From Planctomicrobium piriforme (GTDB taxonomy: Bacteria; Planctomycetota; Planctomycetia; Planctomycetales; Planctomycetaceae), in NCBI GenBank assembly GCA_945860955.1, contig CAMATH010000019.1:1-64000 (forward strand): a DNA stretch of 64,000 nt, given 5' to 3'. Position 1 is the stretch's first letter. Each line of letters opens with the position of its first letter. The notes below the pieces were generated by a model. It had not been told where the DNA came from, ran no database searches, and saw only the letters and a list, made by a program, of their open reading frames with translations. This document shows positions 1 through 7,846 of the stretch, one piece after another. Both the position numbers and the translations under genes were made by a program.

Positions 1-1685
1 TCTTTTGGATGTTCGCGCCCCCTCCTCCACCGGGGAAAGCGACGGACGGCCAGCAGGCAACGCATTCCAAGTCGGAAGGTACCTCGATAAAAGATCGAGG
101 CGCGGATCTCAAAACGCTTGGCGACTCACCTGTCGGCGACAAGGAAACCGCAATCGGGAAGGAATCCGCGACTGGGGCGATGGCCGAAAAGTCGTCGGAT
201 ACCGAATCGAAAGACGCGACACAGACGCCGCAAGCGGTTGAAGAGCCCGTCGCCCCACCCGCAGTCAAACCGCTGCTGGCGGGCTGGGACAATCCCGCCG
301 CCGTCGTCGTCTTCTCGGGGGAGCAGCATGGGTACGTTGAACCGTGCGGTTGCAGTCTGAAGCAGTTGGGTGGTGTCTCGCGGCGGGCCGACTTTTTCCG
401 CCAGCTCGAAGATCGCGAATACCCGCTGGCGGCGTTCGATTTGGGAGGATTGGTCAATCGCCCCACCCGTCGGCAGGGGAAGCTCAAACTGCAAATGTCG
501 CTCCACGCGTTACGCGACATGCGCTATGGTGGAGTCGCCTTGGGGGCGGAGGAGCTGCGGAATGGAATTGAACTGATCACCTATGAAGACCGTCCCCCAT
601 TCCTTGCGTGCAATATCGTCATCGCCGGGGATCCCGATCTGGGGCTGGTCATCCCCAAGCTCGTCCTGACGGTCGGCGGGAAGAAACTGGGGGTGACCTC
701 GGTTTTTGGAAAGTCGATGGCTGCCGAAATTCTGTCACAAACCGACGCGGCGGAGGTCGAAGTCCGTGACCCTCTGGAGTCACTGAAAAAGTCGATCGCT
801 GAATTGGAGGCGGAACAACCGGATCTGTTGATTCTGCTGGCTCATGCCCGGCCCGAGGAGACGAAAGCTCTGGCGGCGGAATTTCCACAGCTCGACATCG
901 TGGCGGCGACTGGGGGACCGGAAGATCCCAATCCACGCCCGACGTTCGAAGGGAAAACGCTGTGGGTCTGGCCCGGCCAGAAGGGAAAGTTTCTGGGGGT
1001 TGTGGGCGTTTTTCCGGAAGAAGGGGCGAACCGGCTGAAATTCGAAGCGGTCGCGCTGGATGAGGACCGGTTCAACGAGATGCCGCACATGCGTGAACAC
1101 ATGCGGCACTACCAGGAAATGCTGGAATTGCAGAAACTGGTGTCGACGGAACAAACGATCGACTATCCGAGGAATGCCGCCGAGTCGGATACAAATGAAT
1201 TCTTGGGGGCCGAAACGTGCGGCGAGTGCCACCCCAAAGCCTACAAGCACTGGAAGACCACGGGACACGCCCGCGGGTCGATCTCGCTGAAGCAGGGACG
1301 CCCCGGTCAGGAAGCGACGTACATCAGCCGGCTGCACGATCCTGAGTGCGTCGCCTGCCATGTGACCGGCTGGGATCCGAAGGAATTTGTCCGGTACCGA
1401 TCCGGATGGTCGGATGAAGTCTCGGGTGCGCATCTGGCGGGACAACAGTGTGAGAACTGCCATGGACCCGGCAGCCGGCATGTCGAGTTGGAAAGGCTGT
1501 TGGCGCAGGGGGCTGACAAAGCCGACTCGACACAGGTCGACCACTGGCGGGACTTCCTCCATCTGGAAGTTGATAAAGCGTTCGATCTGTGCGCGAAGTG
1601 CCACGACGGCGACAACGATCCCCACTTTCATACTCCCACCTTTTCCGAATACTGGGACAAGGTCAAGCACCCCTGGCGCGACTGA
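1..1685 (+). CDS. Metallophosphatase-like multihaem cytochrome c (cytochrome c554 type), 5' end outside window
   Basis: At least 558 aa. The frame is open to the window edge. The first in-frame ATG (position 9) opens a Pro/Ser-rich linker with no signal peptide, so the true start is probably upstream. Residues about 95-380 resemble the 5'-nucleotidase/UshA-type metallophosphatase fold (FSGEQHGYVEPCGC, then LLILLAHARPEE), though the usual metal ligands are incomplete. The C-terminal 160 residues hold four CxxCH haem sites (CGECH, CVACH, CENCH, CAKCH), as in cytochrome c554 proteins. It is probably a periplasmic or anchored electron-transfer protein. Its stop overlaps the next start (ATGA), so the two are co-translated. 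The electron partner is unknown. Confidence 0.8.
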   Translation, partial: FWMFAPPPPPGKATDGQQATHSKSEGTSIKDRGADLKTLGDSPVGDKETAIGKESATGAMAEKSSDTESKDATQTPQAVEEPVAPPAVKPLLAGWDNPAAVVVFSGEQHGYVEPCGCSLKQLGGVSRRADFFRQLEDREYPLAAFDLGGLVNRPTRRQGKLKLQMSLHALRDMRYGGVALGAEELRNGIELITYEDRPPFLACNIVIAGDPDLGLVIPKLVLTVGGKKLGVTSVFGKSMAAEILSQTDAAEVEVRDPLESLKKSIAELEAEQPDLLILLAHARPEETKALAAEFPQLDIVAATGGPEDPNPRPTFEGKTLWVWPGQKGKFLGVVGVFPEEGANRLKFEAVALDEDRFNEMPHMREHMRHYQEMLELQKLVSTEQTIDYPRNAAESDTNEFLGAETCGECHPKAYKHWKTTGHARGSISLKQGRPGQEATYISRLHDPECVACHVTGWDPKEFVRYRSGWSDEVSGAHLAGQQCENCHGPGSRHVELERLLAQGADKADSTQVDHWRDFLHLEVDKAFDLCAKCHDGDNDPHFHTPTFSEYWDKVKHPWRD

Positions 1686-2881
1686 TGAATTCGCTAACGA
1701 CTCGAAGACTGATTCTGGCGCTGGGACTGTCAGCGATTTTCGGAGGCGCTTTTTATCTCCTGTCGCTGTTTCGTGGCGGACCCATTCTGCGGGACGCGAC
1801 CGAAGAGCTGTACCCGGATCCGTATGCCGACATGGCTCCCTCCGCGAAAGGACCATGGCCACGCGTTGGAATCGACTCCGAGCTCATCGACTTCGGCAAT
1901 GGACTCGAAGGGGACGAGTTGATTCGTAAGGTCGTATTGCGCAATGACGGCGAAGCTCCACTGCGGGTCAGATCGGGCAGTGTCGCCTGTGACTGCGAAC
2001 TGGAAGGACTGCCCACCGAGCCGATCGCGCCTGGCGATTCCGTGGAGTTGAAGTACATCTGGAGGCCGATACTGGTCGCCAACGAACTCCGACAACCCTA
2101 CGAGATCGTCACCAACGATCCCCAAAAACCACGGATCCGGCTGACGATCCAGGGTGAAACCGTGGAAGTGTACCGCATCCTGCCCGACAAGGTCTGGAAA
2201 CTGCCGCTGCTGAGCGAAGCGGGGCCGAATGTGTTTTTGGGACGCGTGGTGAGTCAGGCCAAACCCGACTTTCGTGTGACCTCGGTCGATGTGGGGGGAG
2301 CCCCCATTGATGTGACGGTCCGGCCGCCGAATGCGGAAGACGCTGCCGCGACCTCTCGTCAAGACCTGGTTTGGGAGGTTCAAGTCGTCGTCCGACCGGA
2401 AATGCCTGTCGGTACGTTTGACTTTCCGATCATACTCCACACCGACATCCCCGAGGTGAAAAAACGGGAGAGTGTGGCTGAGACCACGGGGTTGGAATTG
2501 ACGGTGAATGTCACTGGACGCCGCAAGGGACCGTTCCGCATCATCGGGAAAGGCTGGTACGAGGAGAAAGAACTGTTGTCGCTGGGGACATTTCCCGCAG
2601 CGACCGGGCGATCTCAAAAGTATTTGTTCATTTGTGAAGACGCGGCGCATCCTGAGATTCAGATTCAGAACATTGAATCCGATGCCGCCCCATTGAAATT
2701 CGAGTTGCGAAAAGACGTCGACTTTAAGGGACGCGGGGCCAAATTCGAACTGGTGATCACGTTTCCCCCCGGAGAGAGTCCCGCCAGTCGACGGGAGTCC
2801 AGCGCGGCGACGGTGCGGATTCAGACAGATCATCCCACTTGTCCTGAAATCGCGTTCTCCTGCGAATACACCGCAAGCTGA
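1685..2881 (+). CDS. DUF1573 domain protein, membrane-anchored
   Basis: 398 aa from the ATG that overlaps the preceding stop (ATGA). The frame is open further upstream, but that part lies inside the cytochrome gene. Residues about 8-28 form one hydrophobic segment (ALGLSAIFGGAFYLLSLF), a signal anchor. The DUF1573 Ig-like module follows at about 60-140 (IDFGNGLEGDELIRKVVLRN, then CDCELEGL and IAPGDSVEL), and the rest looks beta-rich. DUF1573 proteins are common exported planctomycete proteins of unknown role. Coupling to the cytochrome suggests both act at the same envelope site. Confidence 0.8.
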   Translation: MNSLTTRRLILALGLSAIFGGAFYLLSLFRGGPILRDATEELYPDPYADMAPSAKGPWPRVGIDSELIDFGNGLEGDELIRKVVLRNDGEAPLRVRSGSVACDCELEGLPTEPIAPGDSVELKYIWRPILVANELRQPYEIVTNDPQKPRIRLTIQGETVEVYRILPDKVWKLPLLSEAGPNVFLGRVVSQAKPDFRVTSVDVGGAPIDVTVRPPNAEDAAATSRQDLVWEVQVVVRPEMPVGTFDFPIILHTDIPEVKKRESVAETTGLELTVNVTGRRKGPFRIIGKGWYEEKELLSLGTFPAATGRSQKYLFICEDAAHPEIQIQNIESDAAPLKFELRKDVDFKGRGAKFELVITFPPGESPASRRESSAATVRIQTDHPTCPEIAFSCEYTAS

Positions 2882-2933
2882 CCCAGTACCTGTTCGGCAA
2901 TCCGAGGCACGACGCGCCACCCGCGAGTCCATC

Positions 2934-4310
2934 ATGAAACGCATTCGTGTGGGGAACGCCGCCGGCTTCTGGGGAGACAATCTCGACGCGCCGCGACGTT
3001 TGGTCGAGCGTGGGGAACTCGATTTCCTCACGCTGGAGTATCTCGCTGAGTTGACGTTGTCGATTCTCGCGGGGCAGCGTCGACGGAATCCCGCGCTGGG
3101 ATTCGTTCCCGATACCGTCAGTTCCCTGGCGAGTCTGGCCCCCGCGTTGCGATCTCAGTCTCAACTGCACGTGGTGACCAATGGAGGGGGCATGAATCCC
3201 ACGGGATGCGCGCAGGCGGCAGGCAATGCGCTTGTGGACGCCGGTCTCGCGGACCTGAAAATCGCCGCCGTGGCGGGGGACGATTTGTTGCCCCGTCTGG
3301 TGGAACTGACTGCTGGCGGCGAGAGGTTTGCGCACTTTGATTCCGACGCCCCGTTGGGTGAACTCGAAAGTCAGGTCGCAAGTGCCAACGCCTATCTGGG
3401 AGCCGAGGGGATCGTCGCGGCGCTGGCGCTGGGGGCGCGGGTCGTGTTGACCGGACGGGTGGCGGACGCTTCGTTGACCGTCGGGCCGGCGATCCATGCG
3501 TTGGGATGGAGTCCGACCGACTGGAACCGCCTGGCCGCCGCGACCGTGGCTGGGCACCTGATTGAATGCGGCGCACAGGTGACCGGAGGAATGTTCAGTG
3601 GCTGGGCTCCCGACCTGGTGTTGCGGAATCTGGGGTATCCGATCGCCGAGATCGCCGACTCGGGAGAAGTGTGGATCACGAAACCCCCAGGCACCGGCGG
3701 CCGAATCGATGAAGCGACGGTCGCGGAGCAGTTGGTCTACGAAATCGGCGACCCGGCACACTACCTGACTCCGGATGTCGACGCCAACTTTTCTCAGGTG
3801 ACACTGACCATGGTGGGGCCAGATCGCGTCGAAGTGGCGAACGCGACGGGCGGACCTCCCCCGGCGACTTTCAAAGTGTCAATGACGTATCCGGCGGGAT
3901 TTCGAGCGACGGGAACGCTGGTGATTTGCGGACAAAACGCCGTCCTGAAAGCGCGGACGTGCGGCGAGTTGATTCGCTCGCGCTTGGCGGAAGCGGGCGA
4001 AGTTCCGCAACGACTGGACGTCGAAATCCTGGGTTCGGGGGACGCCTTGGGGGGCGTGCTGCCGCGTGCGGACGACGCGCGGGAAGTGGTATTGCGGGTG
4101 AGCGCCGCCGATCCGTCGCGCGAACGGCTCGAGCGATTTGTCCGTGAGTTTTCGCCGTTGGTCGGTTCGGGACCACCTGGCGTCACCGGATACACCGGTC
4201 CCCGTCCTGCGCCGTATCCGTTGTTCGCCTACTGGCCGACGCGTATCGCGCGAGAGCGGGTGGAGCCTGTTGTCGAGATTCGAACGGCGAGGGAATGGGC
4301 GGGGAGTTAG
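2934..4310 (+). CDS. AtuA-family (DUF1446) acyclic terpene utilisation protein
   Basis: 458 aa. The N-terminus (VRIGNAAGF-like RVGNAAGFWGDN, then DFLTLEYLAELTLSIL) and the internal VLTGRVADASL are typical of the AtuA/DUF1446 core. In pseudomonads AtuA belongs to the citronellol/geraniol degradation cluster; its chemistry is not firmly known. Full-length AtuA proteins carry about 100 more residues, a small C-terminal domain that is absent here. A separate gene for such a domain lies at 30133-30495, next to an enoyl-CoA hydratase. Start ATG at 2934, 52 nt after the DUF1573 stop, with no strong ribosome site. Confidence 0.85.
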   Translation: MKRIRVGNAAGFWGDNLDAPRRLVERGELDFLTLEYLAELTLSILAGQRRRNPALGFVPDTVSSLASLAPALRSQSQLHVVTNGGGMNPTGCAQAAGNALVDAGLADLKIAAVAGDDLLPRLVELTAGGERFAHFDSDAPLGELESQVASANAYLGAEGIVAALALGARVVLTGRVADASLTVGPAIHALGWSPTDWNRLAAATVAGHLIECGAQVTGGMFSGWAPDLVLRNLGYPIAEIADSGEVWITKPPGTGGRIDEATVAEQLVYEIGDPAHYLTPDVDANFSQVTLTMVGPDRVEVANATGGPPPATFKVSMTYPAGFRATGTLVICGQNAVLKARTCGELIRSRLAEAGEVPQRLDVEILGSGDALGGVLPRADDAREVVLRVSAADPSRERLERFVREFSPLVGSGPPGVTGYTGPRPAPYPLFAYWPTRIARERVEPVVEIRTAREWAGS

Positions 4311-4382
4311 TACCCGTCCAAGATCAAGTCCGTCGCCAATCCTCCAAGAGAACTGGCTCGCGTGAAACTCTTGAGGGAAATC

Positions 4383-4402
4383 GCGTGGAACAAATTCCAC
4401 GC
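4383..4402. repeat. Short perfect hairpin GCGTGGAA-N4-TTCCACGC
   Basis: Eight-base perfect arms around CAAA in the 285-nt gap between the AtuA gene and the sigma factor gene. A related hairpin (GTGGATT-GA-AATCCAC) lies at 34830-34845. It has no T-run, so it is not a standard intrinsic terminator. Nothing else in this gap could be identified. Confidence 0.5.
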
Positions 4403-4595
4403 TACGGACACTTTTGATCGCATGGAGAATCGTTGTGGTTGAGTTGCCGTCGCCCCTTCCCCGGACCCCGGGGTTTTCGCAATAATCGCACCCCACTGGG
4501 ATCGCGGTGTGATCCGAATCCGCCGGGCCGCCGTTTCCCAACTGGCCAGATCCTGACTTGACCTTTCCGCCGTCTCACAACACTTCGCGATACTC

Positions 4596-5240
4596 ATGCC
4601 CGCTGATGAAGCCGATCGATTGCTGGTGGCCCGGATCCGGTCTGGGGACCAGACCGCATGGTCGGAGTGCATTGCGCGGTTTGAAGGTCGGCTGATCGCG
4701 TTTGTCGACAGTCGATTGCGAAACCGGGCGCAAAGTGAGGATGTGGTCCAGGAAACGTTTTTGGGGTTTGTGATTGGGCTACCGAATTACAATGACCAGA
4801 CTCCGTTGGAGAGTTTCCTGTTTTCCATCGCCGCCCATAAACTGACCGACGTTCTCCGCCGGCAGGGGCGTCGACCGACCGTGCCGCTGCTGTTTGAAGA
4901 CTCCGACTCCGACGCGTCGCAACCGCGGGCCAATGTCCGGATGGCGTCGAGCCTGGCACGCAGTCAGGAACGTCGCTTCGCGGAAGAGCGGGTGTTGCAG
5001 GACGCGTTGCAGTCGCTCATCCGGCAATGGATAGAAAAAGGGGAATTCGAAAGGCTGAAGTGCATTGAGCTTTTGTTCGTGCTGGGTTGGCCGAACAAAG
5101 ATGTCGCCCAGCGGCTGGGAATCTCGGAGCAGGCGGTGGCGAACCACAAGCATTTTGTGGTGGCGAAAATCAAGGATTTCATCGCGAAATCGCACCTCCG
5201 CGAGACCCGGTTGGAGGATCTGGGGATTCAGGAGTTGTAG
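4596..5240 (+). CDS. RNA polymerase sigma factor, sigma-70/ECF type
   Basis: 214 aa. Region 2 lies at about 10-90 (DQTAWSECIARFEGRLIAFV, then RAQSEDVVQETFLGF, then FLFSIAAHKLTDVLRRQ). Region 4 lies near 150-200 (VLGWPNKDVAQRLGISEQAV, an HTH). The length and two-domain plan fit planctomycete ECF sigma factors, which often work with Ser/Thr kinases; no anti-sigma gene is adjacent. Start ATG at 4596. A dispersed repeat begins at its stop codon. Confidence 0.85.
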   Translation: MPADEADRLLVARIRSGDQTAWSECIARFEGRLIAFVDSRLRNRAQSEDVVQETFLGFVIGLPNYNDQTPLESFLFSIAAHKLTDVLRRQGRRPTVPLLFEDSDSDASQPRANVRMASSLARSQERRFAEERVLQDALQSLIRQWIEKGEFERLKCIELLFVLGWPNKDVAQRLGISEQAVANHKHFVVAKIKDFIAKSHLRETRLEDLGIQEL

Positions 5241-5310
5241 CCCGCACTCTCCGAGTGCGCGGCCCACTGTGCGATTTCCGTCGCTCGACGCATTCGGGGC
5301 TGGCGCAACC
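5238..5310 (+). repeat. Dispersed intergenic repeat, family A, copy 1
   Basis: A 73-nt element that starts on the TAG stop of the sigma factor gene. It contains a hairpin (CGCACTC-TCC-GAGTGCG) and then a conserved tract around TTTCCGTCGCTC and GGCGCAACC. A copy in inverted orientation is at 23936-24008, identical at roughly five of six positions by eye. The remaining sequence to 5519 holds no gene. Confidence 0.75.
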
Positions 5311-5519
5311 TTACAAGAAAGCCGGCCGTCGCTCGATGAATCCGACGCCGCGCGGTCCCAGCGGGGGAGTGAACCGATGGTCGAAATCGGGGGCTTTGTT
5401 GACTGATGCGGGGGCCTTGATGTGAGTCTTGGGGCAGCCCTCAGTGCGTCGTCTTGCCTGTGGAAGCACAGCGGAGCCATTCTTGCGGAGAAAGACGGCT
5501 CCACGACGCTGTCAGCGAC

Positions 5520-5960
5520 TTAAAGGGAACTGTCGAGTTTTCCCCTGGCGTCGCGCGAGGAACTCTGCATTCCCTTGCGGATTCCCAACAACGCCGCGAG
5601 CGGAAGCCCGACCTCGATGAGGATCGGAAACCACATCGCATACGGGAGCATCGCCATATTCGCCGCCGCCATCGCTTGCAGCGCTCCCCAGACGATTCCG
5701 CCATGCGCCGGATGCCGGCCCGTTCCCACGCGTGTCGCCAGCCAGGAACCCGCAAAGGACGCAGCGCACCAGCCGGCCGCGGCGCATGCCAGCAGCCAGG
5801 TGGGGTAGCGGGCGACTTGAGCCTTGCACACCTCCAAATCGGACTGATCGACTCCCGGCGGAAAGGGGTGAAAGATCGCGCTAATAATCTCCACTCCGAC
5901 AACTATCGCGGCGGTGACAACCAGACCCGCGACGATGGCACCGACGCTGCGCAGAACCAT
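5520..5960 (-). CDS. Four-helix integral membrane protein, unknown function
   Basis: 146 aa from ATG at 5960. A TTG at 5975 would overlap the epmB stop and has a GAGG just upstream, so it is also possible. Hydrophobic segments lie near the N-terminus (VGAIVAGLVVTAAIVVGVEI), at about 50-72 (WLLACAAAGWCAASFAGSWL) and in the C-terminal third (ALQAMAAANMAMLPYAMWF, then ILIEVGLPLAALLGI). I recognise no family. It is translationally linked or nearly so to epmB, but nothing in it points to EF-P modification. Confidence 0.6.
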   Translation of the reverse strand: MVLRSVGAIVAGLVVTAAIVVGVEIISAIFHPFPPGVDQSDLEVCKAQVARYPTWLLACAAAGWCAASFAGSWLATRVGTGRHPAHGGIVWGALQAMAAANMAMLPYAMWFPILIEVGLPLAALLGIRKGMQSSSRDARGKLDSSL

Positions 5961-5971
5961 GCGGACCACAA

Positions 5972-7039
5972 TCAAATGTCCTCGATTTCAATGGGAATTT
6001 TGGACGACGCTTCTGGAACTTCCCGGACGTATTTCGGGATCGCATATCCCGGGAGTCGACCAGCAAGCTGTGCCACCAGCGCGAGCCCGACTCTTTCCGG
6101 AACTTCGAAATGGGCCGCGCCGGCGACTCGGTCGAGCTGGTGCAGGTAATAAGGGATCACTCCCAGGTCGACTAATCGCTCAGACAACAGCGCCAGCGTG
6201 TCCACCGAGTCATTCACTCCTGCCAGGAGGACAGACTGATTGAGAGTGGTGATCCCTGACCGGACGAGTCGGCGCAACGCGTCGGCACAGTCGCGGACAA
6301 TCTCGTTCGGATGATTGGCGTGGATCACAACAACGGGAGTGGTTCGCGCGGCTGTCAGGATGTGAATCAACCGGTCACTGACTCGCGCGGGCAGGACCAC
6401 GGGCAGCCGGGTGTGGATTCGCAGCCGGTTCACGTGCGGAATCGCATCAATATGTTCCACCAGGTCCGACAGCCGGCTGTCGCTGAGAACCAGCGGATCT
6501 CCCCCGCTCAGAATGACTTCGTGGATCGAAGAATCCGCCTGGATCTGATCCAGAGCGGGTCGCCAGTCCTCCCGGCGACGGGGCGCGGCGTCGTACGGAT
6601 AATGCCGGCGGAAACAATACCGGCAGTGGACCGCGCACGCCCCGGCGGCGATTAGCAGAACACGTCCCTGGTACTTGTGGAGCAATCCGGGGGCGATTTC
6701 GGCGGCGGTGTCACCGACCGGATCATTCGAAAAACCCGTGACACCGTCCGCTTCTGCGTCCAGCGGAAGCACTTGACGAAGCAATGGGTCGCCGGGATCC
6801 CCGATTCGCATTCGTGCGAGAAAGCTGCGGGGAACAACCACCGGGAAGAGACTCGCGGCGCGTCGGGCCGCTTCCCTGACGGCAGTCGACAGCTCCAGGG
6901 CGTCACAGAGTACATCGGGATCCCGAATCGCGGCCGCGAGCTCGGTGGGCCAATGCGCGGTACCTGCCGAGAGATCGGTGACCTTTGATGGGACGACCTG
7001 TGGAAGGAGAGTCGCAGTCGGGGGAATGGGGTGTGGCAA
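5972..7039 (-). CDS. epmB: EF-P beta-lysylation protein EpmB (KamA-type lysine 2,3-aminomutase)
   Basis: 355 aa. Radical SAM motif CAVHCRYC (CX3CX2C) followed by FRRHYPY, then IHEVILSGGDPLVLSD, as in the KamA/EpmB family. It lacks the longer C-terminal oligomerisation part of clostridial lysine 2,3-aminomutases, which fits EpmB. EpmB makes (R)-beta-lysine, which is attached to a conserved lysine of EF-P. The efp gene starts 136 nt away on the other strand and its product has that lysine. The only plausible start is TTG at 7039: upstream the frame closes without ATG or GTG. No epmA is in the window. Confidence 0.88.
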   Translation of the reverse strand: MPHPIPPTATLLPQVVPSKVTDLSAGTAHWPTELAAAIRDPDVLCDALELSTAVREAARRAASLFPVVVPRSFLARMRIGDPGDPLLRQVLPLDAEADGVTGFSNDPVGDTAAEIAPGLLHKYQGRVLLIAAGACAVHCRYCFRRHYPYDAAPRRREDWRPALDQIQADSSIHEVILSGGDPLVLSDSRLSDLVEHIDAIPHVNRLRIHTRLPVVLPARVSDRLIHILTAARTTPVVVIHANHPNEIVRDCADALRRLVRSGITTLNQSVLLAGVNDSVDTLALLSERLVDLGVIPYYLHQLDRVAGAAHFEVPERVGLALVAQLAGRLPGYAIPKYVREVPEASSKIPIEIEDI

Positions 7040-7067
7040 CCGGAAATCCGCTCTGTTATCTTGAAGT

Positions 7068-7083
7068 GCAGTTCACAAACTGC
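7068..7083. promoter_or_regulatory. Inverted repeat GCAGTT-CACA-AACTGC between epmB and efp
   Basis: A perfect 6-bp palindrome around CACA in the divergent intergenic region. It overlaps the possible -35 of efp, so it could be an operator for either gene. No regulator is known; this rests on symmetry and position only. Confidence 0.35.
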
Positions 7084-7099
7084 GTGAAATGAATAAGAT
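7072..7099 (+). promoter_or_regulatory. Possible sigma70 promoter of efp
   Basis: TTCACA, 16-nt spacer, TAAGAT, each one base from consensus. It ends 76 nt before the efp start and is the best match in this gap. Confidence 0.4.
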
Positions 7100-7175
7100 C
7101 CGCATCTGAATTCACTTTTCAGAGGCGATTCTTCAGGATTGCTGTACTCAAGGAACGGAAGCGGGAACCAGACTG

Positions 7176-7745
7176 ATGCCGAACATCAACGCGGGTGAGT
7201 TTCGTAAGGGAATCAAGGTCGTACTCGAAGGCGATCCCTACGACATGCTCGAAGTCAATTTCGTGAAGCCGGGGAAGGGGCAGGCGCTCTACAAGTGCCG
7301 GCTCCGAAACCTGCTCAAGAATACCATCATCGACCGCACGTTCAAGAGCGGCGATGGACTCGATTCGGCCGACGTGCGGAAGGGGGACGGGCAGTTCCTT
7401 TACGTTGAAAAAAATGGCCTGGTGTTCATGGATCAGGAGTCGTTTGAGCAGTACACGGTCAAGAAAGACCTGATGGAAGGCCGGGACGTCTGGCTCCAGG
7501 ACGGTATGATTTGCGCGTTGACCTACTACAACGATGCCGTGATCGAGGTCGAACCTCCCCCGCACGTCAACATGAAGATCACCTACACCGAGCCCGCCGT
7601 CCGTGGCAATAGCTCGGGCAACATCACCAAGGCCGCAACGGTCGAGTCGGGAGCTGAGATTCAGGTTCCCTCGTTCATCGACGTCGGTGAGACCGTGCGC
7701 ATCGATACACGAACCGGTTCCTACGTCGAACGGGTGAAGGTGTAA
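7176..7745 (+). CDS. efp: Translation elongation factor P
   Basis: 189 aa, the usual length. Three-domain EF-P: KOW-like N-terminal domain with the modifiable lysine at residue 34 in the loop KPGKGQA, then two OB domains. The C-terminal signature SFIDVGETVRIDTRTGSYVE is intact. EF-P relieves ribosome stalling at polyproline. Lys34 and the adjacent epmB predict beta-lysylation rather than rhamnosylation (Arg) or 5-aminopentanol modification. Start ATG at 7176. Confidence 0.96.
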   Translation: MPNINAGEFRKGIKVVLEGDPYDMLEVNFVKPGKGQALYKCRLRNLLKNTIIDRTFKSGDGLDSADVRKGDGQFLYVEKNGLVFMDQESFEQYTVKKDLMEGRDVWLQDGMICALTYYNDAVIEVEPPPHVNMKITYTEPAVRGNSSGNITKAATVESGAEIQVPSFIDVGETVRIDTRTGSYVERVKV

Positions 7746-7846
7746 CTTGCGGGTGGCGCGCGAATCGCGTTTCCCTGTCTTCTGAAGTCTTTCCGTTTCC
7801 CGCTGTGAATCGTCCCGGCGGGGAGAACACCCGGCAGTGAACCGCC

